NCBI RefSeq assembly: GCF_001422325.1
Contig: NZ_LMMR01000008.1
Coordinates: 1 to 64,000 of the forward strand
DNA: 64,000 bases
Direction of reading: 5' to 3'
From: Leifsonia sp. Leaf264
GTDB taxonomy: Bacteria > Actinomycetota > Actinomycetes > Actinomycetales > Microbacteriaceae
The notes beneath the pieces were generated by a model. The model was not told where the DNA came from and searched no databases. It saw nothing but the letters and a program-made list of their open reading frames with translations. Positions 16,460 to 24,511 of this stretch are shown piece by piece (the stretch's first letter is position 1; the number at the start of each line of letters is the position of its first letter). Made by a program: the position numbers and the translations under genes.

Positions 16460-17326
16460 TCAGGAGGCGGCCCAATGCCGCGGATGCTCCAGCCCCGCCG
16501 GCAGCCGCGTCGACGCATCGCCCTGCGCCGAGGCCACCTGGGGGCCTGTGAGGAACAGCGCCGCCGAGAGGTCGGCTCCGCTGAGGTCGGCATCCCGCAG
16601 GTCCGCGCCGATCAGGTCGGCGCCGCACAGCTCGGCGCCACGGAGGTCCGCCGCGATCAGGTAGGCGCCCCGCAGGTTCGCCCCACGCAGATCGGCCGCG
16701 CGCAGCTTCGCGCCCATGAGGTCTGCGCCACGTCCGGCTCGCGGATGCGGCTCCCGGCCGGCGAGCGCATCCGCCCGCACCATCTCGCTCACCCGCACCA
16801 GTGCAGCGTTCACCCGCGCCCAGTGCTCGTCCACGTCGAGGGCGAGGAGAGCATCCGGAGTCCCTCGTGTCAGCCTCTCGGTCTCGGCGAGCAGGGTCTC
16901 GATCTCGGCACCGCTGACGGATGCCGCGACCGCGCCGCCCGCGAGCGCCGCAACCCGCTCCCTCGCCTCGACCAGGTACCAGAGCAGCTCGTGCAGCTCC
17001 TTCATCACGCCGAACGACGCGAACATCTCCGACGCGGTCGATCTGTCGCCGCGCCAGCTGCGGCCGCCGAAGGTCTGCTGCGAGATGTGCTGGCCGGCGC
17101 CGAAGCAGTCGTAGACCGTGCAGCCCCTGAATCCGATCTCACGAAGCTCGGAGTGCACGCCGCAGCGGTAGTCCTCCTTCAGGTTCGGGCACGGGTCGCC
17201 GGCGCTCTTGTCGATGGCGAAGTCGGCTGATGCCACGAAGTTCAGCGCCACGCAGCACAACGCGAAGCAGTTCGCGCAGTCGGCGCGGAGCGCGCTGCGA
17301 TCGGTCAGCGGCAGGAAATCGGGCAC
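16460..17326 (-). CDS. Pentapeptide-repeat protein with cysteine-rich N-terminus
   Basis: The 288-residue protein has a cysteine-rich N-terminal part ([11 protein letters not shown] and later [21 protein letters not shown]), a helical middle, and a C-terminal right-handed beta-helix of A(D/N)LxxA pentapeptides from about residue 200 to 260. The cysteine spacing suggests bound metal or disulfides. Pentapeptide-repeat proteins of this form are common in actinobacteria and their role is unknown; some other members shield DNA gyrase. The upstream gene's stop codon TAG is part of the TAGGCT element in front of this gene. Confidence 0.85.
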   Translation of the reverse strand: MPDFLPLTDRSALRADCANCFALCCVALNFVASADFAIDKSAGDPCPNLKEDYRCGVHSELREIGFRGCTVYDCFGAGQHISQQTFGGRSWRGDRSTASEMFASFGVMKELHELLWYLVEARERVAALAGGAVAASVSGAEIETLLAETERLTRGTPDALLALDVDEHWARVNAALVRVSEMVRADALAGREPHPRAGRGADLMGAKLRAADLRGANLRGAYLIAADLRGAELCGADLIGADLRDADLSGADLSAALFLTGPQVASAQGDASTRLPAGLEHPRHWAAS

Positions 17327-17333
17327 GCGGTCC

Positions 17334-17339
17334 AGCCTA
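17334..17339 (-). promoter_or_regulatory. Leaderless -10 element TAGGCT overlapping the upstream stop codon
   Basis: On the minus strand TAGGCT is followed by seven bases and the GTG at 17326. Its TAG is also the stop codon of the membrane gene. Confidence 0.4.
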
Positions 17340-18155
17340 GGACGGCTGCAGTTCCCCGTCAGCGTCGAGGACGGCAGCGTGCTCCTGGGCGTAGCGGGCC
17401 GCCCGACGGATGCGGACGATGAAGATCGGGTAGTAGATGACGAGCACGACCACGAGGATCATCGCCAGCACCGTGTAGAAGAGCGGCGGCTCACCGTCGA
17501 TGAGGACTCCGAGGTACTGGATCAGCAACGCGAGGTAGAGCAGCGTCGTGTAGCCAAGCTGGAACCCGAGCGCCGAACGCGCCACCACGGCGTAGCGCAC
17601 CGCCGCCACGCGCTCATCGGGAGCGAGCTCGATGTCCTTTCCGCGCAGCACCACGCGGGCCAGCTTGCGCACGAGACCGAGATCGCGCCCCGCGCTCTCG
17701 CGCAGCGCGAGGTTGAGCGGGCGCGCCACGATGATGCCGGCGAACGTCGCCGCGAGCAACGCGATCTGCAGCGCGAACAGCACGAAGCGCCCCGAGGGCT
17801 CGGCCCCCGCATCCGCGAGCGCGAGCAGCGTCGTGAACACCAGTCCTGCAGCCATCGCGATGACGAAGGTGAGCGCGATGATGAGGATCTTGCGACGGAT
17901 CTGCGCGCCGTCGATCACGCTCAACGCTCTGTCGTCGGGTGGACGTCGATCGTCGCGCACGCCCAGCCAGCGGCCCACGACGATGGCGACGGTCAGCAGA
18001 AGGGCAGCACCCCCGACGATGACGACGGGCACCCAGATCGGAGACGCTGCGGCGAGGGAGAACACGACGATGGCGACGGCCGCCAGAACGTCGAGGCCGA
18101 CTACGATCCAGAACCACCACCGGTAGTAGCAGCGGCTCTCCTCGTTGCGGCGCAC
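17337..18155 (-). CDS. Membrane protein, larger part of a probably frameshifted gene
   Basis: The reading frame encodes 272 residues if begun at GTG 18155. It has about seven hydrophobic segments and a polar stretch with [10 protein letters not shown] in the middle, resembling no family I can name. Residues just before the GTG in this frame continue a sensible protein (NAYWDV then [13 protein letters not shown]), which shows that the true N-terminus lies upstream in another frame. One added base near 18177-18180 would join it to the frame that begins at 18355. See the companion entry. Confidence 0.6.
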   Translation of the reverse strand: MRRNEESRCYYRWWFWIVVGLDVLAAVAIVVFSLAAASPIWVPVVIVGGAALLLTVAIVVGRWLGVRDDRRPPDDRALSVIDGAQIRRKILIIALTFVIAMAAGLVFTTLLALADAGAEPSGRFVLFALQIALLAATFAGIIVARPLNLALRESAGRDLGLVRKLARVVLRGKDIELAPDERVAAVRYAVVARSALGFQLGYTTLLYLALLIQYLGVLIDGEPPLFYTVLAMILVVVLVIYYPIFIVRIRRAARYAQEHAAVLDADGELQPS

Positions 18156-18355
18156 GTCCCAGTAGGCATTGAGCGACCCAGGAGCAGGGGACCGTAGACG
18201 AGGATCGTCAGCGCGAAGGTCGCGAGCGGGCCGAGCCAGGGATCAGCATCCGGCGTCAGCCTGACGATGAGCACCACGCCGCCCAGCAACGCGACCGTCG
18301 CCACCAGAATCGACATGATGAACGCGAGTACGCGCACGCTGACCCACCCCCTCAT
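18101..18355 (-). CDS. Probable N-terminal part of the frameshifted membrane gene
   Basis: This frame begins at ATG 18355 (MRGWVSVRVLAF) and runs through two hydrophobic segments, the second ending ILVYGPLLLG. After about 18180 the frame turns to arginine- and threonine-rich sequence of non-coding character, while the neighbouring frame becomes protein-like. Adding one base at the CTGGG-TCGC junction would give [12 protein letters not shown] and a single protein of about 340 residues with nine hydrophobic segments. It is either a real disruption, a sequencing error or a shift site. Confidence 0.55.
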   Translation of the reverse strand: MRGWVSVRVLAFIMSILVATVALLGGVVLIVRLTPDADPWLGPLATFALTILVYGPLLLGRSMPTGTCAATRRAAATTGGGSGS

Positions 18356-18473
18356 CGATAGCCGACTCTCAGCCAACACCGCGGGCGGGCGGCGACGCAA
18401 GGGCTTGCGTCACGCCGTGCTGCCGACGAGAATCGGCCTCGGGTCAGGCCTTTGACGACTCTCGGCGGGACGA

Positions 18474-18520
18474 GACTCGGCGGAGGGTGAGTGCTCAGGC
18501 GGATGCAGGAACCTCCGCCG
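18474..18520. repeat. 47-base dispersed element, copy 1
   Basis: GACTCGGCGGAG (18474-18485), 12 variable bases and a 23-base block (18498-18520) reappear in reverse orientation with the same spacing at 41931-41977. It sits in the gap upstream of the membrane gene and downstream of the NYN gene. Confidence 0.75.
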
Positions 18521-18573
18521 CAGCATCGTCGGTCCGCCGAGCAGATGCGAGGCCGGTCAGGCCTTAAGGCCGC

Positions 18574-19686
18574 TCAGGCCTTCAGGCGCAGGCGTCGGGT
18601 GTTCGCGGCGGCCTTCTCGTTGACCTCCACGACGTCGGAGCGCGAGGCGATGAAGTCGGAGAACGACTTGAAGCCCAGCGGCTTCTCCTTGAACGCCGGG
18701 TCCATGCGGATCATCTGGTTCTTCACCTCGGATGTGAACGCCCACTCCTCGTCGTTCGAGCGGGTGTGCACCAGGCGCAGCGCACGCACGAGCAGGTCGG
18801 TCGCTGCCTTCTGCGTGGTGGCGGGGTCGACCGGCGCCTCCTCGACGTCCTCGTCGAGCGCCGAGTCGAGGGGCTCGAGCGGGTGCGAGAACTCGGGGAT
18901 CGTCGTCGCCTTGCGCTTCGGTCCGCTCTCGGGAGCTGCGGATGCAGCACCGGATGCAGCGGGCTCGGCCTTGGCCGCGGCATCCGTCGACTTCGCCCGG
19001 CGGGATCCGGCCTTCGCCTTCGTGGCGGGGGCAGTCTGGGCCGCATCCGTCGCCGGAGCCTCTGCCGGAGCAGCGGCTGCAGGGGTTGCCGCCGCGCGCG
19101 GCGGAGCGACCCAGCGCTCGATGCCGGGCAGGTCGTCGTAGTCGGAGAACTCGTCGCAGGCGGCCATGAGGGCCCGGCTGGTGGCACCGGCCACGCCGAT
19201 TCCGATCACGTGGCGGCCGAGGCGGCGAGCGCGCTGGGCGAGCGCGATGTAGTCGGAGTCGCCGGCGACGATCACGACGTGGGTGACGTCGGGCAGGCGG
19301 AACAGGTCTTCGACGACATCGACGGCGAGACGGATGTCGGCGCCGTTCTTGCCGGCGAGCGTCGTGGTGAACATCTGGGTGAGGTCGATCGCCCGGTCGA
19401 TGAGCTGCTTCTGGTACGCCGCGTTCACGCGCTGCGACCAGTCGGCGTAGGCCCGGCTCACGACGATGGAGCCGAAGGAGGAGGCGTAGTCGATGACGGC
19501 GCCGACGTCGACCTTGGCCTGCTGCAGGCGGCCTGAGACCTCGTCGGTTCCGCCCGAGACCACCTCGTGGGTGCGGGCGCGGTCACGGGTGAAGGCGGCC
19601 TTGCCGAACATCTGGTTGTAGCGCGAGATGACGATGTTGTCGAAGTCGATGTAGACGGCGACGCGGGGAGTCTGGGGTTCAGCCAT
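18574..19686 (-). CDS. NYN-domain RNase-like protein with C-terminal LOTUS domain
   Basis: The 370-residue protein has an N-terminal NYN (PIN-like) nuclease domain: VAVYIDFDN gives D14 and D16, and further acidic residues lie in GADIRLAVDVVEDL and VAGDSDYIALA. A low-complexity alanine-lysine linker covers about residues 185-290. The C-terminus (EWAFTSEVKNQMIRMDPAF and KSFSDFIASR) is an OST-HTH/LOTUS domain, which binds RNA. It probably cleaves or scans structured RNA in the cytosol. The ATG at 19686 is chosen because family similarity begins there. Confidence 0.88.
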   Translation of the reverse strand: MAEPQTPRVAVYIDFDNIVISRYNQMFGKAAFTRDRARTHEVVSGGTDEVSGRLQQAKVDVGAVIDYASSFGSIVVSRAYADWSQRVNAAYQKQLIDRAIDLTQMFTTTLAGKNGADIRLAVDVVEDLFRLPDVTHVVIVAGDSDYIALAQRARRLGRHVIGIGVAGATSRALMAACDEFSDYDDLPGIERWVAPPRAAATPAAAAPAEAPATDAAQTAPATKAKAGSRRAKSTDAAAKAEPAASGAASAAPESGPKRKATTIPEFSHPLEPLDSALDEDVEEAPVDPATTQKAATDLLVRALRLVHTRSNDEEWAFTSEVKNQMIRMDPAFKEKPLGFKSFSDFIASRSDVVEVNEKAAANTRRLRLKA

Positions 19687-19716
19687 GCGCCCCATCATCC
19701 TCGGTATCGCTGGAGC

Positions 19717-19867
19717 CCGCTCGCCACCGGGGTCCGCCGGTCGCCAGTTGTGGCCGTCTGGCGGCCGCACGAACCGCTCGGCTCGCCACGTCCGGACGCT
19801 CGAGGTCTCGTCGACCGGCCACAGGTGGCGAGTGGATTCAGCGTGAACGGCCCCAAGTGGCGAGCGG
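19717..19867. repeat. Three copies of the 18-base unit with 11-base terminal inverted arms
   Basis: CCGCTCGCCAC (19717-19727) and GTGGCGAGCGG (19857-19867) are perfect inverted arms. Between them are copies of the dispersed unit at 19740-19756, 19816-19832 and 19848-19864, in both orientations. The unit is the one clustered at 7.1-7.4 kb. Confidence 0.7.
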
Positions 19868-20707
19868 CTACAGCAGGATGTCGCCGGGCTCCGTGAGCTC
19901 GCGCCAGCCGCCCGCGGCGACGGAGTGCGGCATCCGATCGGCCGCCACGAGCTCGTCGAGCACCAGCCCCGTCGCCGCAGCGATGTCGGCGATGGGCACC
20001 TGGAAGGTGCGGTACGGGCCGAGCATGGGCGGCTCGCCGGCGGCGCTCAGAGTTCGTTCGGCCTCGTGATCGCGCACCAGCGACGACTGGTCGAGGATGA
20101 AGCCGGCGGCGAACAGGTCGGGAGCGTCGGCCGCTGCACCGCTCGCCGTCCACGCCACGACCTTCCAGAACCTCAGCGGGATGCGGATGCCGCGGTACGG
20201 CGGATCGTCTGGCCCGAGGACTGGCGCCGTGAACACGCTGAGCTTCAGCTCGTTGACGCCGGCGAAGGCGAAGACGTGGTCCTCGAGGCCGAGCCAGAGC
20301 TCCTTGCCCTGGTTGAACGTCGACGCCTGAGGGGCCGCGTTGGTGAAGTGGAAGGTGTCGGACTCAGCGGTCTCGGCATCCGCACCCCAGACCGGATCGC
20401 GGCGACGAACCAGGTGCCCGCGATCGAGGTCGTTGCTCGCGTAGACCGCCGGGCCGGTCTGCCAGTCCTCGGGAATGCGCTCGTCGAAGCGCCAGTCGTC
20501 GCCACGCGGAAGATCGATGATGGCGGCCCCGTCGATGTTCACTCCCGTCGCACGGGCGAGCCTGCGCTCCCGATCGAGGTCGACCGAGAAGTGCACGTAG
20601 TCGAGCAGGGCCGATTCGGGTTCGACGGATGCCGCCGTCTCCGACTCCACGGCGGCAGGGGTCGGGAACTGAACGGGAACGGCGAGGAAGTTCGGATCGA
20701 AGCCCAT
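19868..20707 (-). CDS. DNA/RNA non-specific endonuclease
   Basis: From ATG 20707 the protein has 279 residues and belongs to the NUC1/Serratia-nuclease family of beta-beta-alpha-metal endonucleases. The signature DRGH gives D95, R96, G97 and catalytic H98; a metal-ligand asparagine is expected at N132 in TFNQGKELW. An in-frame extension to 20839 would add a hydrophobic, cysteine-containing segment and make it secreted, but it overlaps the upstream gene and lacks family similarity. It degrades DNA and RNA; whether it is intracellular or exported depends on the start. Confidence 0.87.
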   Translation of the reverse strand: MGFDPNFLAVPVQFPTPAAVESETAASVEPESALLDYVHFSVDLDRERRLARATGVNIDGAAIIDLPRGDDWRFDERIPEDWQTGPAVYASNDLDRGHLVRRRDPVWGADAETAESDTFHFTNAAPQASTFNQGKELWLGLEDHVFAFAGVNELKLSVFTAPVLGPDDPPYRGIRIPLRFWKVVAWTASGAAADAPDLFAAGFILDQSSLVRDHEAERTLSAAGEPPMLGPYRTFQVPIADIAAATGLVLDELVAADRMPHSVAAGGWRELTEPGDILL

Positions 20708-20807
20708 ACGCCCAGCCGACCACGGACCGCCGACAGCCACAAGGGCCGAACACACGATGGCTGCACACCACGAGGCACGGACGCAGCCCGCGGCGACCCA
20801 GTACCCG

Positions 20808-21923
20808 CTATGCGGCGACGACCTGCTCCTCTTCGTCACGGGTCACGGCGAGGGTCTCGTCGGCGATGCGCGTGCGCCGCACGCTCCAGCCGTGCACGAC
20901 CACGATGAGCATCAGGCCGGCCGTCGCCCACAGCGCGAGTCGCAGGCCGTCGAATCCGAACTGCCGCCCCGGGAAGTAGGCGAGCGACTGCACGGCGTCG
21001 ATGAAGGCGGCGCCGTTCCAGAAGGTGTGCAGGCCGGCGAACAGCGCCGGTTGGAACGGAGCGGCGAAGATGCCGCCGCAGCTGGTGACGTTGAGCATCA
21101 CGAACAGCAGCGTGAGCGCCGGAGTCGTCCACTTGCCGAGCACCGGATGCAGCCCGACACCGATCGCGATGATGCCGAAGACGTAGAGCCAGGACACCAG
21201 CCAGATTCCCCAGACGCCGTTCGGGATCATCTGGAAGACGGGTTCGGCGACGACGACTCCGATGGCCGCGACCACTCCGGAGACGAGGGCGGCGATGCCC
21301 ATGCGCCAGCCGATGCCGATGCGGGCCGTGACGGCGGCGATGGCGATGGCGCTCGCATAGGCGCCGACGCTCAGCGCCACCATGAGGAAGAAGAGCCCCT
21401 GGCCCGTGCTGTCGTGCTCGCCGACGGGAACGACGTCGTCGACGGTGAACGGCAGGTGCTGGCTGTAGGCGATGGGCAGAAAGATCTTCTGGGCCGCGGC
21501 CGCCGTGGTGTCGGATGCCGCACTCGCGACCACGAGCGTCGCTTCCGTCGCGGTGGTCTCATAGGCGGCTGCGACGTCGCCGTCCCGCACGAGCTTCTCG
21601 GCGGAGGCGTGGGTGGGCGTGGTCTCGACGTGCAGCTTGCCGTCGGCACGGTCATCGAGCGTCTGCGCGAACACCATCGATGCGGGCGAGTCGCCGACCA
21701 CGGCCACGTGCAGGTCGTGCGGCGCCGGCTCGTGGAACGCGCCGAGGTACGACAGCGCCATGCCTGCAGCGAGGAACAGTGGGATGGCGAGATGCGCCGC
21801 GAGCGACTTCCAGAAGGCCGCGCCCGGAACGCCCAACGGCCGTGCAGGCGTCGGGGACGGGGAAGCGGACGAGCCCGAGGCGAGGGCGAGAGGCGGGGAG
21901 CCGGGGGTGCGGTGGGCAGACAT
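20808..21923 (-). CDS. ABC-2-type/YhgE-like membrane protein
   Basis: The 371-residue protein has one N-terminal membrane segment, an extracytoplasmic domain of about 150 residues (HDLHVAVVGD onward), and five or six C-terminal membrane segments. This order matches YhgE/Pip or DUF3533-type ABC-2 permeases. No ATPase gene is next to it. It is divergent from a MarR regulator, with an operator palindrome between them, so it is probably induced by a compound that the regulator senses. Export of a toxic compound is the likely role. Confidence 0.75.
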   Translation of the reverse strand: MSAHRTPGSPPLALASGSSASPSPTPARPLGVPGAAFWKSLAAHLAIPLFLAAGMALSYLGAFHEPAPHDLHVAVVGDSPASMVFAQTLDDRADGKLHVETTPTHASAEKLVRDGDVAAAYETTATEATLVVASAASDTTAAAAQKIFLPIAYSQHLPFTVDDVVPVGEHDSTGQGLFFLMVALSVGAYASAIAIAAVTARIGIGWRMGIAALVSGVVAAIGVVVAEPVFQMIPNGVWGIWLVSWLYVFGIIAIGVGLHPVLGKWTTPALTLLFVMLNVTSCGGIFAAPFQPALFAGLHTFWNGAAFIDAVQSLAYFPGRQFGFDGLRLALWATAGLMLIVVVHGWSVRRTRIADETLAVTRDEEEQVVAA

Positions 21924-21992
21924 GCTGAAGCCGTTCGAGAGAGGGAGGGGGAACAAGGCGCTCGGCAGCGTCGACGCCAGAAGTTGTAAATA

Positions 21993-22009
21993 GCAACCTA
22001 CAAGGTTGC
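21993..22009. promoter_or_regulatory. MarR-type operator
   Basis: GCAACCT (21993-21999) and AGGTTGC (22003-22009) form a perfect 7-base inverted pair with a 3-base centre. It sits between the divergent membrane gene and the MarR gene and overlaps a possible minus-strand promoter. Confidence 0.65.
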
Positions 22010-22039
22010 ATCACTCAACTCAAATCCTCGAGGTCGCAC

Positions 22040-22045
22040 TAGGTT
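22040..22045 (+). promoter_or_regulatory. Leaderless -10 element TAGGTT before the MarR gene
   Basis: TAGGTT, six bases, then ATG at 22052. The six bases include GGAGG, so a short-leader reading is also possible. Confidence 0.5.
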
Positions 22046-22051
22046 GGAGGC

Positions 22052-22513
22052 ATGGTCATGGAATTGACGGAGCCGACCGACCCAGCCCCCGCGATAGCCC
22101 GCATCCGCGACGAACTGACCACGGCCACGCGCCGCGGATCCGCTCGCGCCCGTCGCACGCATCCGTCGTTGTCCCTGGTCGACCAGTCGCTGCTCAACTT
22201 CATCGAGGCGAACCCCGGTGCGCGCGGCGTCGACATCGCCAACCACTTCCAGCTGCACAAGTCGACGGTCTCCCGGCAGCTCAAGATCCTGTTCGACCTC
22301 GGCCTGGTGCAGTTCGCTCCGGATGCAGCAGGGTCGGGCGCCGGTCCGGCGACGCGCGGCCAGGCCATCGAGCTCACGGCGAGCGGCCGCATCCTGCAGG
22401 CGGAATCATCGGCCGAGCTCCTCGCGGCCCTCACCGACCGCCTCGCGCACTGGGGTGCCGACGACCTCGAGACCTTCGCCGCACTGCTCTCGCGCTACAA
22501 CAGCGGCGCGTAA
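22052..22513 (+). CDS. MarR-family regulator
   Basis: The 153-residue protein has a winged helix-turn-helix in the middle (GVDIANHFQLHKSTVSRQLKIL, about residues 58-80) flanked by dimerising helices. It is divergent from the membrane permease gene, and the 128-base gap between the two starts contains a 17-base palindrome, so it is likely a repressor of that gene and of itself. The ligand is unknown. Confidence 0.85.
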   Translation: MVMELTEPTDPAPAIARIRDELTTATRRGSARARRTHPSLSLVDQSLLNFIEANPGARGVDIANHFQLHKSTVSRQLKILFDLGLVQFAPDAAGSGAGPATRGQAIELTASGRILQAESSAELLAALTDRLAHWGADDLETFAALLSRYNSGA

Positions 22514-22518
22514 GCGCT

Positions 22519-22542
22519 CGGCATCCGGCGGCCCCGGTGCCG
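22519..22542. terminator. Hairpin between convergent genes
   Basis: CGGCATCCGG (22519-22528) pairs with CCGGTGCCG (22534-22542) with one bulged base and a 5-base loop. It can act on both convergent transcripts. Confidence 0.4.
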
Positions 22543-22553
22543 ACTGACGCCGG

Positions 22554-23786
22554 TCACTCCGGACCACCGCCGACGGAGGCCAACCACGGCAGCACCTTCG
22601 GCACGGCCCGCAGCGCGACCTCCCCGTGCCCGGTGCCCGGGATCTCGTCGTAGACGACGTCGACGCCGAGGTCCTTCTCGTGCCGCACGAAGTCGCTCGT
22701 GAGCTCGGGATGCACCAGGGTGTCGTCGAGCCCCTGCGCCACGAACAACGGCACCGGCAGTGCCGTCGCTCCGGGGGTGTTGTCAGCCAGCATGGTCTTC
22801 CACGGCTCGGTGGTGGCCGGGTCGGAGGACAGGAACCTCCCGATCAGGGGCGTCGCGATGGCGTGCAGCTGCTTGTTCTGGCCGAACAGGCAGAGCTTCG
22901 CCATCGCCGGCACCGCGGCGGCGCCGGCCGGGGTGAGGATGTCGCTGAGGTCGGCATCCGGCGTCGACGGCCCGTAGACCGAGCTGAAGGCCGCGAAGGC
23001 ATAGGCCGAGATCGTCACCCCTGAGACGTCGCCGATGTCGGCGTTCATGAGTCCGCCGAGATCGGTCGCCGGAGCCGCGACGGCCACGGCCTCCAGAGCG
23101 AGCTCCGGCGCGTAGGTCGCTGCCCTCTGCCCGGCGAAGAGCGCCGCGTGACCGCCCTGCGAGTGGCCCCAGAGCACCAGCCGATCGCTCGCGCCGGTCG
23201 GGAGCGATCGGGCCGCTCGTGCGGCGTCGAGCAGGTTGTTGCCCTCGGTTGCACCGATCAGATACGAGGCGGGGCCGGCGGCACCCATGCCGGAGTAGTC
23301 CGCCGCGACGACGACGTAACCGGCCTCGAGGAAGTCGCGGAGGCCCTCGATGAGGATGAACGGGTCGACGCCGACGGAGGGCGCGCAGCGCTGCGCAGCC
23401 CCGGTGGTCGGGTGCCCCCACGACACGATCGTGCGCCCCTCTGCCGGCGCTGTGCCGACGGGGGCGACGACGATTCCCGACGTCAGGATGTCGTGACCCA
23501 GCACATCCGTGGAATGGAAGAGCACGCGCCAGGCCTCGGATCCGGTCGGAGCGCTCAGCAGCCGCTCCGACCGCACGATGGTTCCCGGTGGAGCGGATGC
23601 CTCGGACCCCGTCGTGCGGTAGAAGCCCGGCGCCTGCCACTCCTCGACGATTCCGGCGTCGACGCGGCGATCGACGGTGACGGTGAAGAGGGCGATGAGC
23701 GTCGCCGTCAGGGCCGCGAGCACCGTGACGATCCAGCGCCGCTGCCGACGCCGGGGCTGCGTTCCGTCGGGACTCTGCGCCACCAT
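22554..23786 (-). CDS. Membrane-anchored secretory-lipase-type alpha/beta hydrolase
   Basis: The 410-residue protein has one N-terminal hydrophobic segment (about residues 18-38, after RRRQRR), likely an anchor or signal, and an alpha/beta-hydrolase domain of the secretory lipase family. The nucleophile elbow is GHSQGG, the acid lies in QGLDDTLVHP and the base in GTGHGE. It should hydrolyse esters outside the membrane. The element TACAGT lies six bases before the in-frame GTG at 23783, so translation may begin there instead of ATG 23786. Confidence 0.85.
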   Translation of the reverse strand: MVAQSPDGTQPRRRQRRWIVTVLAALTATLIALFTVTVDRRVDAGIVEEWQAPGFYRTTGSEASAPPGTIVRSERLLSAPTGSEAWRVLFHSTDVLGHDILTSGIVVAPVGTAPAEGRTIVSWGHPTTGAAQRCAPSVGVDPFILIEGLRDFLEAGYVVVAADYSGMGAAGPASYLIGATEGNNLLDAARAARSLPTGASDRLVLWGHSQGGHAALFAGQRAATYAPELALEAVAVAAPATDLGGLMNADIGDVSGVTISAYAFAAFSSVYGPSTPDADLSDILTPAGAAAVPAMAKLCLFGQNKQLHAIATPLIGRFLSSDPATTEPWKTMLADNTPGATALPVPLFVAQGLDDTLVHPELTSDFVRHEKDLGVDVVYDEIPGTGHGEVALRAVPKVLPWLASVGGGPE

Positions 23787-23789
23787 CGC

Positions 23790-23795
23790 ACTGTA
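23790..23795 (-). promoter_or_regulatory. Leaderless -10 element TACAGT before the lipase-type gene
   Basis: On the minus strand TACAGT is followed by GCGATG and then GTG at 23783. The ATG inside the six-base spacer makes the exact start ambiguous. Confidence 0.45.
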
Positions 23796-23856
23796 GCGCG
23801 GGGGCGGCTGGCGGCCTCAGCAATCGCCCGCATCCGCACGGTCGCCGGCCCTGTCG

Positions 23857-24426
23857 CTACTTGACGAGTGCGAACCCGCCGGTCCAGCCGATCTTCTCCT
23901 GCACCGCGAGCGTCAACTGCAGGAAGCCGAGTGCCTCGAGCTCGCGCGCCCGCTTCAGCGAGCCGGCGTCGATCGAGGCGACTCCGGCATCCGTCAGCAC
24001 CGAGGCCAGCAGTCCCTTGGCCGCATCGTCGTCGCCGGCGATGAGCACTGTGACGGGCGCATCGCCCACGGTCTTCGAGGCGAGGGTGCCGGCGAAGGTC
24101 GTGTTGAACGCCTTCAGGACCTTCGACTCCGGGAGCGCTTTCGCGATGACGGATGCCGCCGACCCGTCGGCCGGAACCACCAGGCCGTCGAAGGTGGCGA
24201 AGTCGAGCGGGTTGGTGATGTCGACGACGACCTTGCCGGCGAGCGCGGCCCCGTGATCGTCGAGGATGCCGGCGACCGACGGGTACGGAACGGCGAGAAC
24301 GACGATGTCGCCCGCGATCGCGGTGGACTGATGGTCGATGAACTCCACGGTGTGACCGCCCTCCGCCGCGAGCGCGCCGATGGCCGTGCCCATGTTGCCG
24401 TTTCCGATGATGCTGACCGAGGTCAT
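23857..24426 (-). CDS. F420-dependent NADP reductase-like dinucleotide-binding protein
   Basis: The 189-residue protein starts with a Rossmann motif (IIGNGNMGTAIG) and continues with LAVPYPSV, VVDITNPLDF and KAFNTTFAG, the pattern of NADPH:F420 reductase-like oxidoreductases. It is somewhat short for an Fno enzyme, so NADP reduction of F420 is not certain. The ATG at 24426 follows AGGGAGA. It is divergent from a MarR regulator; two 16-base palindromes lie between them, so it is the likely target. Confidence 0.8.
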   Translation of the reverse strand: MTSVSIIGNGNMGTAIGALAAEGGHTVEFIDHQSTAIAGDIVVLAVPYPSVAGILDDHGAALAGKVVVDITNPLDFATFDGLVVPADGSAASVIAKALPESKVLKAFNTTFAGTLASKTVGDAPVTVLIAGDDDAAKGLLASVLTDAGVASIDAGSLKRARELEALGFLQLTLAVQEKIGWTGGFALVK

Positions 24427-24441
24427 GGCGTCTCCCTAATA

Positions 24442-24457
24442 AGTTGTTCCAACAACT
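24442..24457. promoter_or_regulatory. MarR operator, site 1
   Basis: AGTTGTT (24442-24448) and AACAACT (24451-24457) form a perfect inverted pair with a two-base centre, next to the ribosome site of the reductase gene. Confidence 0.65.
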
Positions 24458-24476
24458 AAAGACCGTACTCGTCTTA

Positions 24477-24492
24477 GGTTGTTTCTTCAACC
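24477..24492. promoter_or_regulatory. MarR operator, site 2
   Basis: GGTTG (24477-24481) and CAACC (24488-24492) flank TTTCTT. It lies 35 bases from site 1 and covers the -35 region of the MarR promoter. Confidence 0.55.
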
Positions 24493-24499
24493 AATCGAA

Positions 24500-24505
24500 T
24501 AGAAT
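24500..24505 (+). promoter_or_regulatory. Leaderless -10 element TAGAAT before the MarR gene
   Basis: TAGAAT, six bases, then ATG at 24512. Confidence 0.6.
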
Positions 24506-24511
24506 CAGGGC

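Noticed and set aside
20708-20839. Signal-peptide-like extension of the non-specific endonuclease
   Set aside because: It overlaps the upstream gene, contains unusual cysteines, and family similarity begins at ATG 20707; left as an alternative only.
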